The notes: generated by a model from the letters alone, not told the origin. A stretch of 64,000 bases of DNA from an uncultured Eubacteriales bacterium (GCA_900546845.1 UREK01000001.1:62001-126000); one strand, 5' to 3'. Positions 50,186-59,470 are shown, counted from the stretch's first letter. Made by a program: numbers and translations.

Positions 50186-51207
50186 AGCGCGCGGCGGTAT
50201 TTGCCTTCAGCAGGCAGGGCTGCAAAACGGCGCGGCGCATCGCCGCGCTCCTTAGCGCGGATTATGCCTGCGGCGTCTTTGCGCCGGAAAAATATGCGGG
50301 AGAGGGGATCAGCCCTATTTCGGGCAGCATTGGCGCGTTCGTGGGCCCGCTGATGAAAACGGAGGACGCGCTCGTCTTCATCGGCGCGTGCGGCATCGCT
50401 GTGCGCGCGGTCGCGCCGCATGTGCGCAGCAAAACGGAGGATCCCGCGGTCGTCTGCGTAGATGAGCGCGGCAGGTTTGCGGTTTCGCTCCTTTCCGGGC
50501 ACATCGGCGGCGGCAACCGCCTCGCAAACGCCGTCGCGGCGGGCATCGGCGCGGTGCCTGTCATCACCACGGCGACGGATGTGAACGGCCGCTTCGCGGT
50601 GGACGCATGGGCGGCGGAGCAGGGGTTCGCACTCGGCAGCATGGCCGCCGCAAAGGACGTCGCCGCTGCGATCCTGGAACGGGACGTGCCTATCTGCGCC
50701 GATGCGCCCATCCGCGGCATGCTCCCGGCGGGGCTTTTCCTTGGGCGGGAAGGGGAGATCGGCATTTGCGTTTCCGTGCGCACGGAAAGACCGTTTGCGG
50801 AGACGCTTGCGGTCATCCCGCGCGTGCTGACGCTTGGCCTTGGATGCAGGCGCGGGACCGCACGGGAGGAGATTGAGGCGGCTGTGCGCGCGGTGCTGAA
50901 GGAAAATAGATTGGATCCGCGCGCCGTGCAAGGCGCGGCCTCTATCGACCTGAAGGCGGATGAACCCGGGCTGCTGGCGTTCTGCGAGCAGAGTGGGCTT
51001 CCCGTTTCCTTCTATACGCCCGAAGCGCTTGCGGCTGTGCCGGGGGAATTCACGCCTTCGGCCTTCGTGCAGGGGGTAACAGGCGTGGACAATGTGTGCG
51101 AGCGCAGCGCCGCAGCAGGCGGCGGGACGCTTATCGTAAAAAAGACCGCGCGCCAGGGCGTGACCGTGGCCGTCGCGGAGGCAGCCTGGGAGGTAAACTT
51201 TGGATAA
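50182..51207 (+). CDS. cbiG: Cobalt-precorrin-5A hydrolase
   Basis: 341 residues. Opens the lactone ring and releases acetaldehyde in the anaerobic pathway. N-terminal domain with FIGACGIAVRAVAPHVRSK and LLSGHIGGGNRLANAVAAGI; middle region ADAPIRGMLPAGL; C-terminal CbiG_C with LTLGLGCRRGTAREEIEAAV and SIDLKADEPGLLAFC. Start overlaps the cbiF stop (ATGA) and its end overlaps the TTG start of cbiH. Confidence 0.94.
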   Translation: MKRAAVFAFSRQGCKTARRIAALLSADYACGVFAPEKYAGEGISPISGSIGAFVGPLMKTEDALVFIGACGIAVRAVAPHVRSKTEDPAVVCVDERGRFAVSLLSGHIGGGNRLANAVAAGIGAVPVITTATDVNGRFAVDAWAAEQGFALGSMAAAKDVAAAILERDVPICADAPIRGMLPAGLFLGREGEIGICVSVRTERPFAETLAVIPRVLTLGLGCRRGTAREEIEAAVRAVLKENRLDPRAVQGAASIDLKADEPGLLAFCEQSGLPVSFYTPEALAAVPGEFTPSAFVQGVTGVDNVCERSAAAGGGTLIVKKTARQGVTVAVAEAAWEVNFG

Positions 51208-51934
51208 GAAACTGTTTGTGGTAGGCATCGGCCCCGGCGCGTATGAGGAGATGACGCTGCGCGCGGCAAACGCGCTCAAAAGCTGTGAACTGATCGTAGG
51301 GTATGGCGTATACGTTGAGCTCCTCCGGCCGCATTTCCCGGATAAGGAGTTTTATAAGACGCCCATGCGCGGCGAAGCCGCGCGCTGCCGGTATGCGCTT
51401 GAAGCGGCCTCTTCCGGCAGGCGTACGGCCGTCGTATGCAGCGGGGACGCGGGCGTATACGGCATGGCGGGGCTTGTGTATGAGCTGCGGGGCGAGGCGG
51501 AAACGCCGGAGATCGAGGTGATAAGCGGGCTGACTGCCGCCTGCACGGGCGCGGCGCTCCTCGGCGCGCCGCTGACGCACGACTTTGCGCTCATCAGCCT
51601 GAGCGACCTGCTCACCAAATGGGAAACCATTGAAGCGCGGCTCAGCCATGCGGCGGAGGCCGGGCTTTCCATCGTGCTGTATAACCCCGCGAGCAAAAAA
51701 CGGAAGGACCACCTCCGCCGTGCCTGCGAGGCCGTGCTGCGCTACGCGGAGCCGGAGCGCATATGCGGCGTGGCCTGCAATATCGGGCGGGAAGGGGAGC
51801 GGTTCCAGGTGATGACGCTCGCACAGCTGCGCGATTATGAGGCCGACATGTTCACCACTGCCTTCATCGGCAATCCGGATACGAAGCGGATCGGCGGGAA
51901 GATGGTCACGCCGCGGGGGTACCGTGATGTTTGA
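51200..51934 (+). CDS. cbiH: Precorrin-3B C17-methyltransferase
   Basis: 244 residues. LFVVGIGPGAYEEMTLRAA, VGYGVYVELL, VVCSGDAGVYGMAGLVYEL, VISGLTAACTGAALLGAPLT and ALISLSDLLTKWE are hallmark segments of CbiH/CobJ. The start codon is TTG at 51200, eight bases after GGGAGG, inside the end of cbiG. Its end overlaps the start of the cbiJET fusion by eight bases. Confidence 0.94.
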   Translation: MDKKLFVVGIGPGAYEEMTLRAANALKSCELIVGYGVYVELLRPHFPDKEFYKTPMRGEAARCRYALEAASSGRRTAVVCSGDAGVYGMAGLVYELRGEAETPEIEVISGLTAACTGAALLGAPLTHDFALISLSDLLTKWETIEARLSHAAEAGLSIVLYNPASKKRKDHLRRACEAVLRYAEPERICGVACNIGREGERFQVMTLAQLRDYEADMFTTAFIGNPDTKRIGGKMVTPRGYRDV

Positions 51935-53921
51935 CCTTTGCCTCTTTGCCGGGACCACCGAGGGGCGGCGGCTTGCGGAGCTTTTGCGGGAGACGCCGCT
52001 TTCCGCATACGTCTGCGTTGCGACGGAGTATGGGGAAACGCTTGTGCCACAGGGCGGGAACATCGAAGTACACGCGGGGCGGCTCAACCGTGCGGAAATG
52101 GCGGAGCTGTTCGCGCGCGAGAAGTTTCGCCTCATCGTGGATGCGACGCACCCCTTTGCTGCGGAAGCGACGGCGAATATCGCGGCTGCGGCGAAAGAGG
52201 CCGGCGTGGAGCGGATCCGGCTTGTGCGCGAGGCGGATGAAACGGTGCAGGGGGCGGCCTACGCCGCGTCCATCGCGGAGGCGGCGGAACGCCTCAAGGG
52301 CACGGAAGGGAACATACTTTTGACGACGGGCAGCAAGGAACTTTTTCCGTTTACGGCCATCCCGGATTACCGTGAGCGGCTCTACGCGCGGGTGCTGCCG
52401 ATGCAAAGATCCCTCGCCGCGTGCGAGGCGGCAGGCATCCCGCCCGCGCACGTTATCGCCATGCAGGGGCCGTTCAGCGAGGAACTCAACCGCGCGCTCA
52501 TCCGCATGACGGGGGCGAAGCACCTCGTCACCAAGGATTCCGGCCCAAGCGGCGGATTTCTGGAGAAGGCCGCCGCCGCACGGAAGGAGGGGGCTTCCCT
52601 GCTCGTGATCGGCCGCCCGCCGGAGCGGGACGGCATGCCGTTCACACAGCTCGCGGAACAGCTCCAAGCCCGGTTTGGCGTGTCCTTCGCGCCGCCGCGC
52701 GTGCACGTGATCGGGATCGGCATGGGCGACCTGGCGCAGCTCACCGGAGCGGCGCAGGCCGCGCTCGCGGCGGCGGAGTGCGTGATCGGCGCGAAGCGGA
52801 TGGTGGAAGCTGTGGCCGGCAGTCGGCCATCCTTCGTCAGCATGGATAACGCGAAGATCGCTGCTTTCATCCGCGCGCATCCCGAATACCGGGAAATCGC
52901 GGTGGTGATGTCCGGCGATGCGGGCTTTTACAGCGGCGCGAAGAAGCTGTTGCCGCTGCTTGGCGAATACGCGCCGCGCGTATATCCGGGCGTCAGTTCC
53001 CTGCAATATCTTTGTGCAAAGCTCGGGACTGCGTGGGACGATGCGCACGTCCTTTCGCTCCATGGGCGGGAGGGGAGCGCCATCCCGGCGGTGATGGAGC
53101 ATGGCAAGGTGTTTGCGCTCGTCGGCGGCGCAGACGGTACAAAGCGCGTGTGCGAAGAGCTCTCTGCGGCGGGGCTCGGGCATGTGGCGGTGGCCGTCGG
53201 GGAACGGCTCTCCTACCCGGAGGAACGGATCACGGAAGGCACGGCGGAGGAGCTGCGCGCGCAAACGTTCGACCCGCTCTGTGTGCTGCTGATCCGCAAC
53301 AAAAACGCGCGCCCGCCGCGCAGGACGGCCTGCCTGCCGGATGAAGCGTTCCTGCGTGCGAACGGCGAAGGCGCGAGCGTACCCATGACAAAGGCGGAGG
53401 TCCGGGCGGTCTCCATTGCAAAGCTGATGCTGGAACCCGATTCGGTCGCCTATGACATCGGAGCGGGAACGGGCTCCGTTTCGGTGGAGATGGCGGGCAT
53501 CTGCACGCGCGGGCATGTGTATGCGGTGGAATGCAAGCCCGAAGCCGCTGCGCTTACACGCCAGAACAAAAAACGCTTCGGGCTTGCCAACCTGACGGTC
53601 GTGGAGGGCATGGCGCCGGAAGCCTGCGCGGCGCTTCCGCCGCCCACGCACGCGTTTATTGGCGGGACGTCCGGCAACCTGCGCGAGGTGCTCGAAATGC
53701 TCCTTACGAAGAATCCGGCTGTGCGCATCGTGATCAACCTCATCGCGCTCGAGTCCATCGCGGAGGCGATGCGCTGCATCGAAGCGCTTGGTTTTACGCG
53801 TGCGGAGGTGGTGCAGGTGAGCGTTGCAAAGGCGAAAAAACTCGGACGGTATCACCTGATGAACGGGCAGAACCCGATCATGATCATCACCTGTGAGAAA
53901 AATGCGGTGGATACGGAATAG
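51927..53921 (+). CDS. cbiJET: Fused CbiJ-CbiE-CbiT (precorrin-6A reductase, C5-methyltransferase, C15-methyltransferase/decarboxylase)
   Basis: 664 residues carrying three consecutive B12 enzymes. About 1-250: precorrin-6A reductase (CbiJ/CobK; DLCLFAGTTEGRRLAELLRE, LIVDATHPFAAEATANIA, HLVTKDSGPSGGF). About 255-455: CbiE (VHVIGIGMGDLAQLT, VVMSGDAGFYSGAKKLL, VYPGVSSLQYLCAKL). About 480-664: CbiT (MTKAEVRAVSIAKLMLEPDS, VAYDIGAGTGSVSVEMA, AFIGGTSGNLREVL). CbiE-CbiT fusions (CobL) are common; adding CbiJ in front is rarer. Start is ATG 51927; a GTG one codon earlier is possible. RBS GGGGG is weak, which fits coupling to cbiH. Confidence 0.92.
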   Translation: MFDLCLFAGTTEGRRLAELLRETPLSAYVCVATEYGETLVPQGGNIEVHAGRLNRAEMAELFAREKFRLIVDATHPFAAEATANIAAAAKEAGVERIRLVREADETVQGAAYAASIAEAAERLKGTEGNILLTTGSKELFPFTAIPDYRERLYARVLPMQRSLAACEAAGIPPAHVIAMQGPFSEELNRALIRMTGAKHLVTKDSGPSGGFLEKAAAARKEGASLLVIGRPPERDGMPFTQLAEQLQARFGVSFAPPRVHVIGIGMGDLAQLTGAAQAALAAAECVIGAKRMVEAVAGSRPSFVSMDNAKIAAFIRAHPEYREIAVVMSGDAGFYSGAKKLLPLLGEYAPRVYPGVSSLQYLCAKLGTAWDDAHVLSLHGREGSAIPAVMEHGKVFALVGGADGTKRVCEELSAAGLGHVAVAVGERLSYPEERITEGTAEELRAQTFDPLCVLLIRNKNARPPRRTACLPDEAFLRANGEGASVPMTKAEVRAVSIAKLMLEPDSVAYDIGAGTGSVSVEMAGICTRGHVYAVECKPEAAALTRQNKKRFGLANLTVVEGMAPEACAALPPPTHAFIGGTSGNLREVLEMLLTKNPAVRIVINLIALESIAEAMRCIEALGFTRAEVVQVSVAKAKKLGRYHLMNGQNPIMIITCEKNAVDTE

Positions 53922-53938
53922 GACGGAGGAAAAGGAAT

Positions 53939-54571
53939 ATGAAAACGGAATTGGAACGCGTTGCACCGATGGAGATCGAACGGCGCAGCTTTGAGATCAT
54001 CACGGCGGAGCTGCCGCACCCGGTCGATGAAACGCTCGCGCCCATCGTCAAGCGCGTGATCCACACCACGGCGGATTTTGAATATGCGGATACGCTCTGC
54101 TTTTCCGAGGGCGTTCTGGATCGGGCGCTTGCGGCCATCCGCGCCGGGGCCACCATTGTGACGGATACCACCATGGCGCAGGCGGGCATCAACAAGCGGC
54201 AGCTTGCAAAGCACGGCGGCAGCGTGCGCTGCTTCATCGCGGATGCGGACGTGGCCGAAGCCGCCAAGCGCAACGGGACGACGCGCTCCGCCGAATCCAT
54301 GAAAAAAGCGGCCGCGCTCGATGGGGATGTGATCTTCGCAATCGGGAACGCCCCTACCGCTTTGGTGCAGCTTTATGATATGATTGAGGAAAAGCGCATC
54401 GCGCCCGCGCTTGTCATCGGGGTGCCGGTCGGCTTCGTGAACGTGGTGCAGGCAAAGGAACTCATCCTGCAGACGGATGTGCCGTACATCGTCGCGCGCG
54501 GCCGCAAGGGCGGCAGCAACGTCGCGGCGGCGATCTGCAACGCGCTCCTCTATCGGCTGGGGCGGGAATGA
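53939..54571 (+). CDS. cbiC: Cobalt-precorrin-8 methylmutase
   Basis: 210 residues. Moves the C11 methyl to C12, giving cobyrinate. The catalytic His lies in VKRVIHTTADFEYAD; ATIVTDTTMAQAGINKRQL and VIGVPVGFVNVVQAKE are conserved. RBS GGACGGAGGAAAAGG. Its stop overlaps the cbiD start. Confidence 0.95.
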   Translation: MKTELERVAPMEIERRSFEIITAELPHPVDETLAPIVKRVIHTTADFEYADTLCFSEGVLDRALAAIRAGATIVTDTTMAQAGINKRQLAKHGGSVRCFIADADVAEAAKRNGTTRSAESMKKAAALDGDVIFAIGNAPTALVQLYDMIEEKRIAPALVIGVPVGFVNVVQAKELILQTDVPYIVARGRKGGSNVAAAICNALLYRLGRE

Positions 54572-55707
54572 TGCTGGAGCTGTATATCGAACAAGGCGGG
54601 AAGCGGCTGCGCTGCGGGTATACGACGGGCTCCTGCGCGGCCGCGGCCGCAAAGGCGGCCGCCACGCTGCTCCTTTGCGGGGAAGCGCCGCGGACCATCG
54701 CGCTTGATACGCCGAGGGGCGTGCCGCTGACGCTCGATGTGCTCGAACCGCGCCTTGCGGGCGGGCGCGCCGTGTGCGCCATCCGCAAGGACAGCGGGGA
54801 CGACCCGGATGTGACCAACGGCGTGCTCGTATACGCAGCGGTGGAAAAACGCGCCTCCGGCGTCGAGATCGACGGCGGGGAGGGCGTGGGCCGCGTCACC
54901 AAGCCTGGCTTGGATCAGCCTGTCGGCGCGGCGGCGATCAATTCCGTGCCGCGCGCGATGATCCGGGACGCCTGCCGCGCGGCTGCCGCGCAATACGGAT
55001 ACTCAGGCGGTTTTTCCGTCGTGGTCTCCATCCCGGCGGGCGGGGCGCTTGCAAAGCGCACGTTCAACCCGCGCCTGGGCATCGAGGGCGGCATTTCCGT
55101 GATCGGCACGACGGGGATCGTGGAGCCGATGAGCAATGCGGCGCTCGTGAATACCATCCAGCTGGAATTGAGTGTGCTCGCCGCCGCGGGGCAGACCGCG
55201 GCGCTCCTTACGCCCGGCAATTACGGGGAGGACTTTGCGCGTGATGCGCTCGGCCTCGACATGACGCGGCAGGTGACTTGCAGCAACTTTATTGGGGACG
55301 CGCTCGACGCCGCCGTGCGCAGCGGGTTCCGGAAGATCCTCCTCATCGGGCACATCGGCAAGCTCGTGAAGCTCGGTATCGGCATGATGAACACGCACTC
55401 CGCCTATGGCGACGGCCGCATGGAGACGCTCGCCGCCTGTGCGCTCGAAGCAGGGGCAGAGCTGCCCGCACTCCGAGCCGTGCTCGCCAGCGTCTCGACC
55501 GATGCAGCGCTTGCCGTGCTGCGGGATGCAGGCGCGCTTGCGGGTACGATGACCGCGCTTGGGCGGCGCATCGCGGCGGCGCTTGAGCGCCGCGTGCCGG
55601 AAGGGGTGGAAACCGGGTTCGTATGCTTCACGAACGCGCCGGAGCTGCGCGGCGTGCTTGCAAAGAGCGCAAACGCAGACGAACTGATGGAGCTGTGGAA
55701 ACAATGA
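54568..55707 (+). CDS. cbiD: Cobalt-precorrin-5B C1-methyltransferase
   Basis: 379 residues. LRCGYTTGSCAAAAAKAAA at the start is the CbiD signature; DDPDVTNGVLVYAAV, GEGVGRVTKPGLDQPVG and VIGTTGIVEPMSNAAL follow. ATG 54568 (ATGATG; the second codon is also ATG) overlaps the cbiC stop. Its stop overlaps the cbiB start. Confidence 0.95.
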   Translation: MMLELYIEQGGKRLRCGYTTGSCAAAAAKAAATLLLCGEAPRTIALDTPRGVPLTLDVLEPRLAGGRAVCAIRKDSGDDPDVTNGVLVYAAVEKRASGVEIDGGEGVGRVTKPGLDQPVGAAAINSVPRAMIRDACRAAAAQYGYSGGFSVVVSIPAGGALAKRTFNPRLGIEGGISVIGTTGIVEPMSNAALVNTIQLELSVLAAAGQTAALLTPGNYGEDFARDALGLDMTRQVTCSNFIGDALDAAVRSGFRKILLIGHIGKLVKLGIGMMNTHSAYGDGRMETLAACALEAGAELPALRAVLASVSTDAALAVLRDAGALAGTMTALGRRIAAALERRVPEGVETGFVCFTNAPELRGVLAKSANADELMELWKQ

Positions 55708-56669
55708 CGCAATGGCTTATGCTCTCGACCGGTGCGCTTGCGCTCGGCTTTTTTATCGATCTGCTCCTGGGCGATCCGCAGGGCTGGCCGCATTTGATCC
55801 GCGGTTTCGGCCTGCTCATCGCGGCGCTGGAGCGGGCGCTTTATCCGCTTAAAAACAAGCGCTTGGGCGGCGTGCTCCTCGTGGCATGCGTATTGCTGCT
55901 GTGTACGGGGATTCCCGCGCTGCTGCTCCTCCTTGCCTGGCACGTGTCGCCTTGGCTGTATTTCGCGCTTGAGAGCCTTTTCTGCTGGCAGCTCCTCGCC
56001 ACGAAGAGCCTGAAAACGGAGAGCCGCGCCGTATACGATGCGCTTGCGGGGGGCGACCTCCCGCAAGCGCGGAATGCCGTATCTAGGATCGTCGGGCGCG
56101 ATACCGCTTCGCTTGACGAATCCGGCGTGACGCGCGCCGCCGTGGAGACCGTGGCGGAAAACGCTTCGGACGGCGTAGCCGCGCCGCTGATCTGCATTGC
56201 GCTTGGCGGCGCGGCGCTCGGATGCCTTTACAAGGCGGCGAACACGATGGATTCCATGGTGGGATACAAGAACGAGCGCTACCTTGACTTTGGCCGCGCC
56301 GCCGCTAAGCTGGATGACGCGCTCAACTTCATCCCCGCGCGGTTTTGCGCGGCGGTGATGCTCTGCGCGGCGCGGCTTTGCGGCATGGACGCGAAGAACG
56401 CCCTGCGGATCTACCGGCGCGACCGACATAACCACGCAAGCCCGAACTCCGCGCATACCGAGGCGGTCATGGCCGGGGCGCTCGAGGTGCGGCTCGCGGG
56501 GGACGCATACTATTTTGGCAAACTTTGCAAAAAGCCGTTCATCGGGGACGCGCTGCGCCCAGTCGAACCAGCGGATATCCTCCGCGCGCACAGGCTTTTG
56601 TACGCTACGGCATGGCTGCTGTTTTTGCTTGCGCTTGCAATAAGGGGGCTTGTTTATGCGGCGATATGA
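55704..56669 (+). CDS. cbiB: Adenosylcobinamide-phosphate synthase
   Basis: 321-residue membrane protein with about four to five hydrophobic segments. It attaches the aminopropanol (phosphate) arm. FFIDLLLGDPQGWPHLIRGF, VETVAENASDGVAAPLICIA, NTMDSMVGYKNERYLDFG are family motifs. ATG overlaps the cbiD stop, and its end overlaps the start of the cobD-type gene. Confidence 0.94.
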   Translation: MTQWLMLSTGALALGFFIDLLLGDPQGWPHLIRGFGLLIAALERALYPLKNKRLGGVLLVACVLLLCTGIPALLLLLAWHVSPWLYFALESLFCWQLLATKSLKTESRAVYDALAGGDLPQARNAVSRIVGRDTASLDESGVTRAAVETVAENASDGVAAPLICIALGGAALGCLYKAANTMDSMVGYKNERYLDFGRAAAKLDDALNFIPARFCAAVMLCAARLCGMDAKNALRIYRRDRHNHASPNSAHTEAVMAGALEVRLAGDAYYFGKLCKKPFIGDALRPVEPADILRAHRLLYATAWLLFLLALAIRGLVYAAI

Positions 56670-57693
56670 ACACGGCGGCGACGTTTACGGCAACGCGGGC
56701 GTCGCGCTGGATTTTTCCGTCAACCTCAACCCGCTCGGCATGCCGGAAGCGGCAAAGCGCGCCTTGGCCGAGCATATAGGCGATTACGAACGCTACCCGG
56801 ATCCGCGCTGCCGGGCGCTTACGGCGGAGCTTGCCAGGCGGTATGGCGTTTCGCCCGAACAGGTTCTCTGCGGCAATGGCGCGGCCGACCTGATCTTCCG
56901 CATCGCGGCCTGCTTCCGCCCCAAACAGGCGCTTGTCCCTGCGCCCGCGTTTTCGGAATATGAGCGTGCGGTCCTTGCGTTTGGCGGCGCGGTGCGGGAA
57001 TATCCGCTTTCCGAAGAAAATGGCTTCGCGCTTACGGAAGGGTTCTTGGACGCGATCACGCCGGACGTTGGCATGGTCTTTCTCTGCACGCCGAACAACC
57101 CGACCGGACGGCTCATAGACCCTGCGATCATCCGCCGCGCCGCGCAGGCATGCGAGGAAAACGGCGCGATCCTCGTGGTGGATGAATGCTTCCTCGGCTT
57201 TACGGAAGGCCGTTCCATGGCGGCGGAGCTCTCGGAATATCCGAACCTTCTCATCCTCTCGGCGTTTACGAAGCTGTACGCAATGGCGGGGCTTCGGCTC
57301 GGATACCTGCTCGCGGGAGATCCGGCGCTCCTCGTGCGCGTGGCGGAATGCAGCGCGCAGTGGAGCGTTTCCGCGCCCGCGCAGGCGGCGGGGCTTGCGG
57401 CGCTTGCGGAGCCGGGATGGGAAGCGCGCACAAGGCGGCTCGTCGCAGAGGAGCGGGCGTATCTCGCGCATGCACTCTCGGCGTGCGGCATGCGGGTGTT
57501 TGAAAGCGACGCGAACTTCCTGCTGCTCAAATGCGAAACGCCGCTTTATGCGCCGCTGCTTGCGCGCGGCGTCCTCGTGCGGGACTGCGGCAATTTTACC
57601 GGCCTGGATCAACGATTCATCCGCGTCGGCGTCCAGACCCACGAAAACAATCAGACGCTTGTCAGCGCGATTTCGGAGGTGCTCAATGGCTAA
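56656..57693 (+). CDS. cobD: Threonine-phosphate decarboxylase
   Basis: 345-residue PLP enzyme that makes (R)-1-amino-2-propanol phosphate for the arm attached by CbiB. HGGDVYGNAGVALDFSVNLN is the CobD/CobC start, VFLCTPNNPTGRLID, ILVVDECFLGFTEG (PLP Asp) and the Schiff-base lysine in SAFTKLYAMAGLRLGYLL. ATG 56656 follows a GGGGG run; a TTG at 56650 is the other option. Its end overlaps the cbiP start by eight bases. Confidence 0.93.
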   Translation: MRRYEHGGDVYGNAGVALDFSVNLNPLGMPEAAKRALAEHIGDYERYPDPRCRALTAELARRYGVSPEQVLCGNGAADLIFRIAACFRPKQALVPAPAFSEYERAVLAFGGAVREYPLSEENGFALTEGFLDAITPDVGMVFLCTPNNPTGRLIDPAIIRRAAQACEENGAILVVDECFLGFTEGRSMAAELSEYPNLLILSAFTKLYAMAGLRLGYLLAGDPALLVRVAECSAQWSVSAPAQAAGLAALAEPGWEARTRRLVAEERAYLAHALSACGMRVFESDANFLLLKCETPLYAPLLARGVLVRDCGNFTGLDQRFIRVGVQTHENNQTLVSAISEVLNG

Positions 57694-59176
57694 GGCGATC
57701 ATGGTGCAGGGAACGATGTCCAACGCGGGCAAGAGCCTCGTCTGCGCGGGGCTATGCCGTGTCTTCCGGCAGGACGGCTACCGGGTTGCCCCGTTCAAGA
57801 GCCAGAATATGGCGCTCAATTCCTTCATTACGCGGGATGGGCTGGAGATGGGCCGCGCACAGGTGGTGCAGGCGGAGGCGGCCGGCGTGGAGCCGGATGT
57901 ACGCATGAACCCGATTCTGCTCAAGCCGGTCACGAATGCGGGCTCCCAGGTGATCGTGAACGGGGAGGTACGCGGCAACATGCGCGCTGCGGAATATTTT
58001 GCCATGAAGCGCTCGCTCATCCCGGACATCCTGCGGGCGTATGATTCCCTTGCGCGGGAGAACGATATTATCGTCCTCGAAGGGGCGGGCAGCCCGGCGG
58101 AGATCAACCTGCGGGAGAACGACATCGTAAACATGGGGATGGCCAAGCTCGCCAAAGCGCCCGTGCTGCTCGTGGGGGACATCGACCGCGGAGGCGTATT
58201 CGCGCAGCTCTACGGCACCATCGCGCTGCTGCAGGAGGATGAGCGCGCCCTTGTGAAGGCGACTGTCATCAACAAATTCCGCGGGGATGTGGAGTTGCTT
58301 CGCCCAGGGCTTTCCATGCTGGAATCGCTCACGCAAAAGCCGGTCGCGGGCGTGCTCCCTATGCTCGACGTGGATATTGAGGACGAGGACAGCCTCGCTG
58401 CGCGCCTGAGCCGGAGGAACCGCGACGCGGCGATCGACATTGCGGTGATCCGCCTGCCGCGCATTTCAAACTTCACGGATTTTGCCGCGCTCGAGGCAAC
58501 GCCCGGCGTCGGCGTGCGCTATGTGCGGGAGCCTTCCGCACTGGGCGCGCCGGATCTCGTAATTCTGCCCGGGACGAAAAGCACGATCAGCGATCTGCGT
58601 TGGATTCGCCAGAACGGGCTGGAGGCAGCGGTCAAAAAACTCGCCGCAAGCGGTGCTGCGGTCATGGGGATCTGCGGCGGGTACCAGATGCTCGGCATGC
58701 GCATTTCGGATTCCGCGGGTGTGGAAGGTGGCGGCGAGATCGGCGGCATGGGCCTTCTCCCGGTGGAAACGGAGTTCGCGGGTGAGAAGCGCCGCACCCG
58801 CGTGCGTGCAGCGGCGCTTGCAACCGGGGGCGTGCTTGCGCCGCTTACGGGCGCGTCGCTTGAAGGCTATGAAATCCACATGGGCGTTACGACGCTTTTA
58901 AATGGGGCGAGGCCGCTGGCGCGTCTGGAGAGCGGCCAGCTGGACGGCTGCCAGAAGGGGAACGTCTACGGGAGCTATCTGCATGGCTTTTTCGATACCG
59001 AGGCTTGCCGGAGCGCGGTACTTGGCGCGCTGGCCGCGCGCAAGGGCGTTTCGCTTACGGGGGAGGCGTTCGATCTTAAGGCGTATAAAGAACAGCAGTA
59101 TGATCTCCTTGCAAAGGGTGTGCGGGAAAACCTCGATTTGGCGCTGATCTACCGCATTTTGGAAGCGGGGGTGTGA
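57686..59176 (+). CDS. cbiP: Cobyric acid synthase
   Basis: 496 residues. Adds four amide groups from glutamine. VQGTMSNAGKSLVCAGLCRV (P-loop variant), RVAPFKSQNMALNSFIT, IVLEGAGSPAEINL, LLVGDIDRGGVFAQLYGT, and a GATase domain with the cysteine in VMGICGGYQMLG and the His in YLHGFF. RBS GGAGGTGCTCA. Last gene of the operon. It is the end of the corrin part of the pathway; nucleotide-loop genes (cobU, cobS, cobT) are not in this window. Confidence 0.95.
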   Translation: MAKAIMVQGTMSNAGKSLVCAGLCRVFRQDGYRVAPFKSQNMALNSFITRDGLEMGRAQVVQAEAAGVEPDVRMNPILLKPVTNAGSQVIVNGEVRGNMRAAEYFAMKRSLIPDILRAYDSLARENDIIVLEGAGSPAEINLRENDIVNMGMAKLAKAPVLLVGDIDRGGVFAQLYGTIALLQEDERALVKATVINKFRGDVELLRPGLSMLESLTQKPVAGVLPMLDVDIEDEDSLAARLSRRNRDAAIDIAVIRLPRISNFTDFAALEATPGVGVRYVREPSALGAPDLVILPGTKSTISDLRWIRQNGLEAAVKKLAASGAAVMGICGGYQMLGMRISDSAGVEGGGEIGGMGLLPVETEFAGEKRRTRVRAAALATGGVLAPLTGASLEGYEIHMGVTTLLNGARPLARLESGQLDGCQKGNVYGSYLHGFFDTEACRSAVLGALAARKGVSLTGEAFDLKAYKEQQYDLLAKGVRENLDLALIYRILEAGV

Positions 59177-59281
59177 GGCGACGCAGCCCAAGCCAACGCT
59201 GGTTCCGAGACAAAAGCAACAAAGGTTGCCAGAAGGTTGCCAGAGGGCCGAAGCGTGCTTCGCTTTAAACCTTACGGCAAA

Positions 59282-59311
59282 CAAAAAAGCTAGATGTTAT
59301 CTAGTTTTTTG
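59282..59311. terminator. AT-rich hairpin beside the partial tRNA-Lys copy
   Basis: CAAAAAA-GC-TAGAT (59282-59295) pairs with ATCTA-G-TTTTTTG (59299-59311). It is terminator-shaped in both directions and precedes the truncated tRNA 3' copy at 59313. Confidence 0.6.
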
Positions 59312-59312
59312 C

Positions 59313-59335
59313 TTGGTACACCCTCAGGGGCTCGA
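59313..59335 (-). repeat. Partial copy of the tRNA-Lys 3' end (23-base direct repeat, first copy)
   Basis: Identical over 23 bases to 59504-59526, which is the 3' end (T-arm, acceptor and CCA) of tRNA-Lys. The two copies are 191 bases apart. This looks like an att-site trace of an integrated element or a collapsed tandem tRNA duplication. Confidence 0.8.
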
Positions 59336-59400
59336 TTCCGGCCATAGGCAGGCCCTGCTTGTGCTCCGCACTGGCGCAGGGCGCGCCTGGGCCCGGAATC
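59334..59400. repeat. Long imperfect dyad next to the partial tRNA copy
   Basis: GATTCCGG...CAGGCCCTGC on the left and GCAGGGCGCGCCTGGGC...CCGGAATC on the right pair imperfectly over about 27 bases. The structure could be a cruciform or an RNA hairpin. A terminator-like GCTCC-ACG-GGAGC with TTTTTT follows at 59416-59435. Confidence 0.55.
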
Positions 59401-59470
59401 CCGGCCGCTAAAAACGCTCCACGGGAGCATTTTTTCACGCGGCTTCGAGCTCCTTTATTGGCTTACCAAA

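Noticed and set aside
51906..53966. A 686-codon open frame antisense to cbiJET
   Set aside because: Mirror of a verified gene; Arg/His-rich noise.
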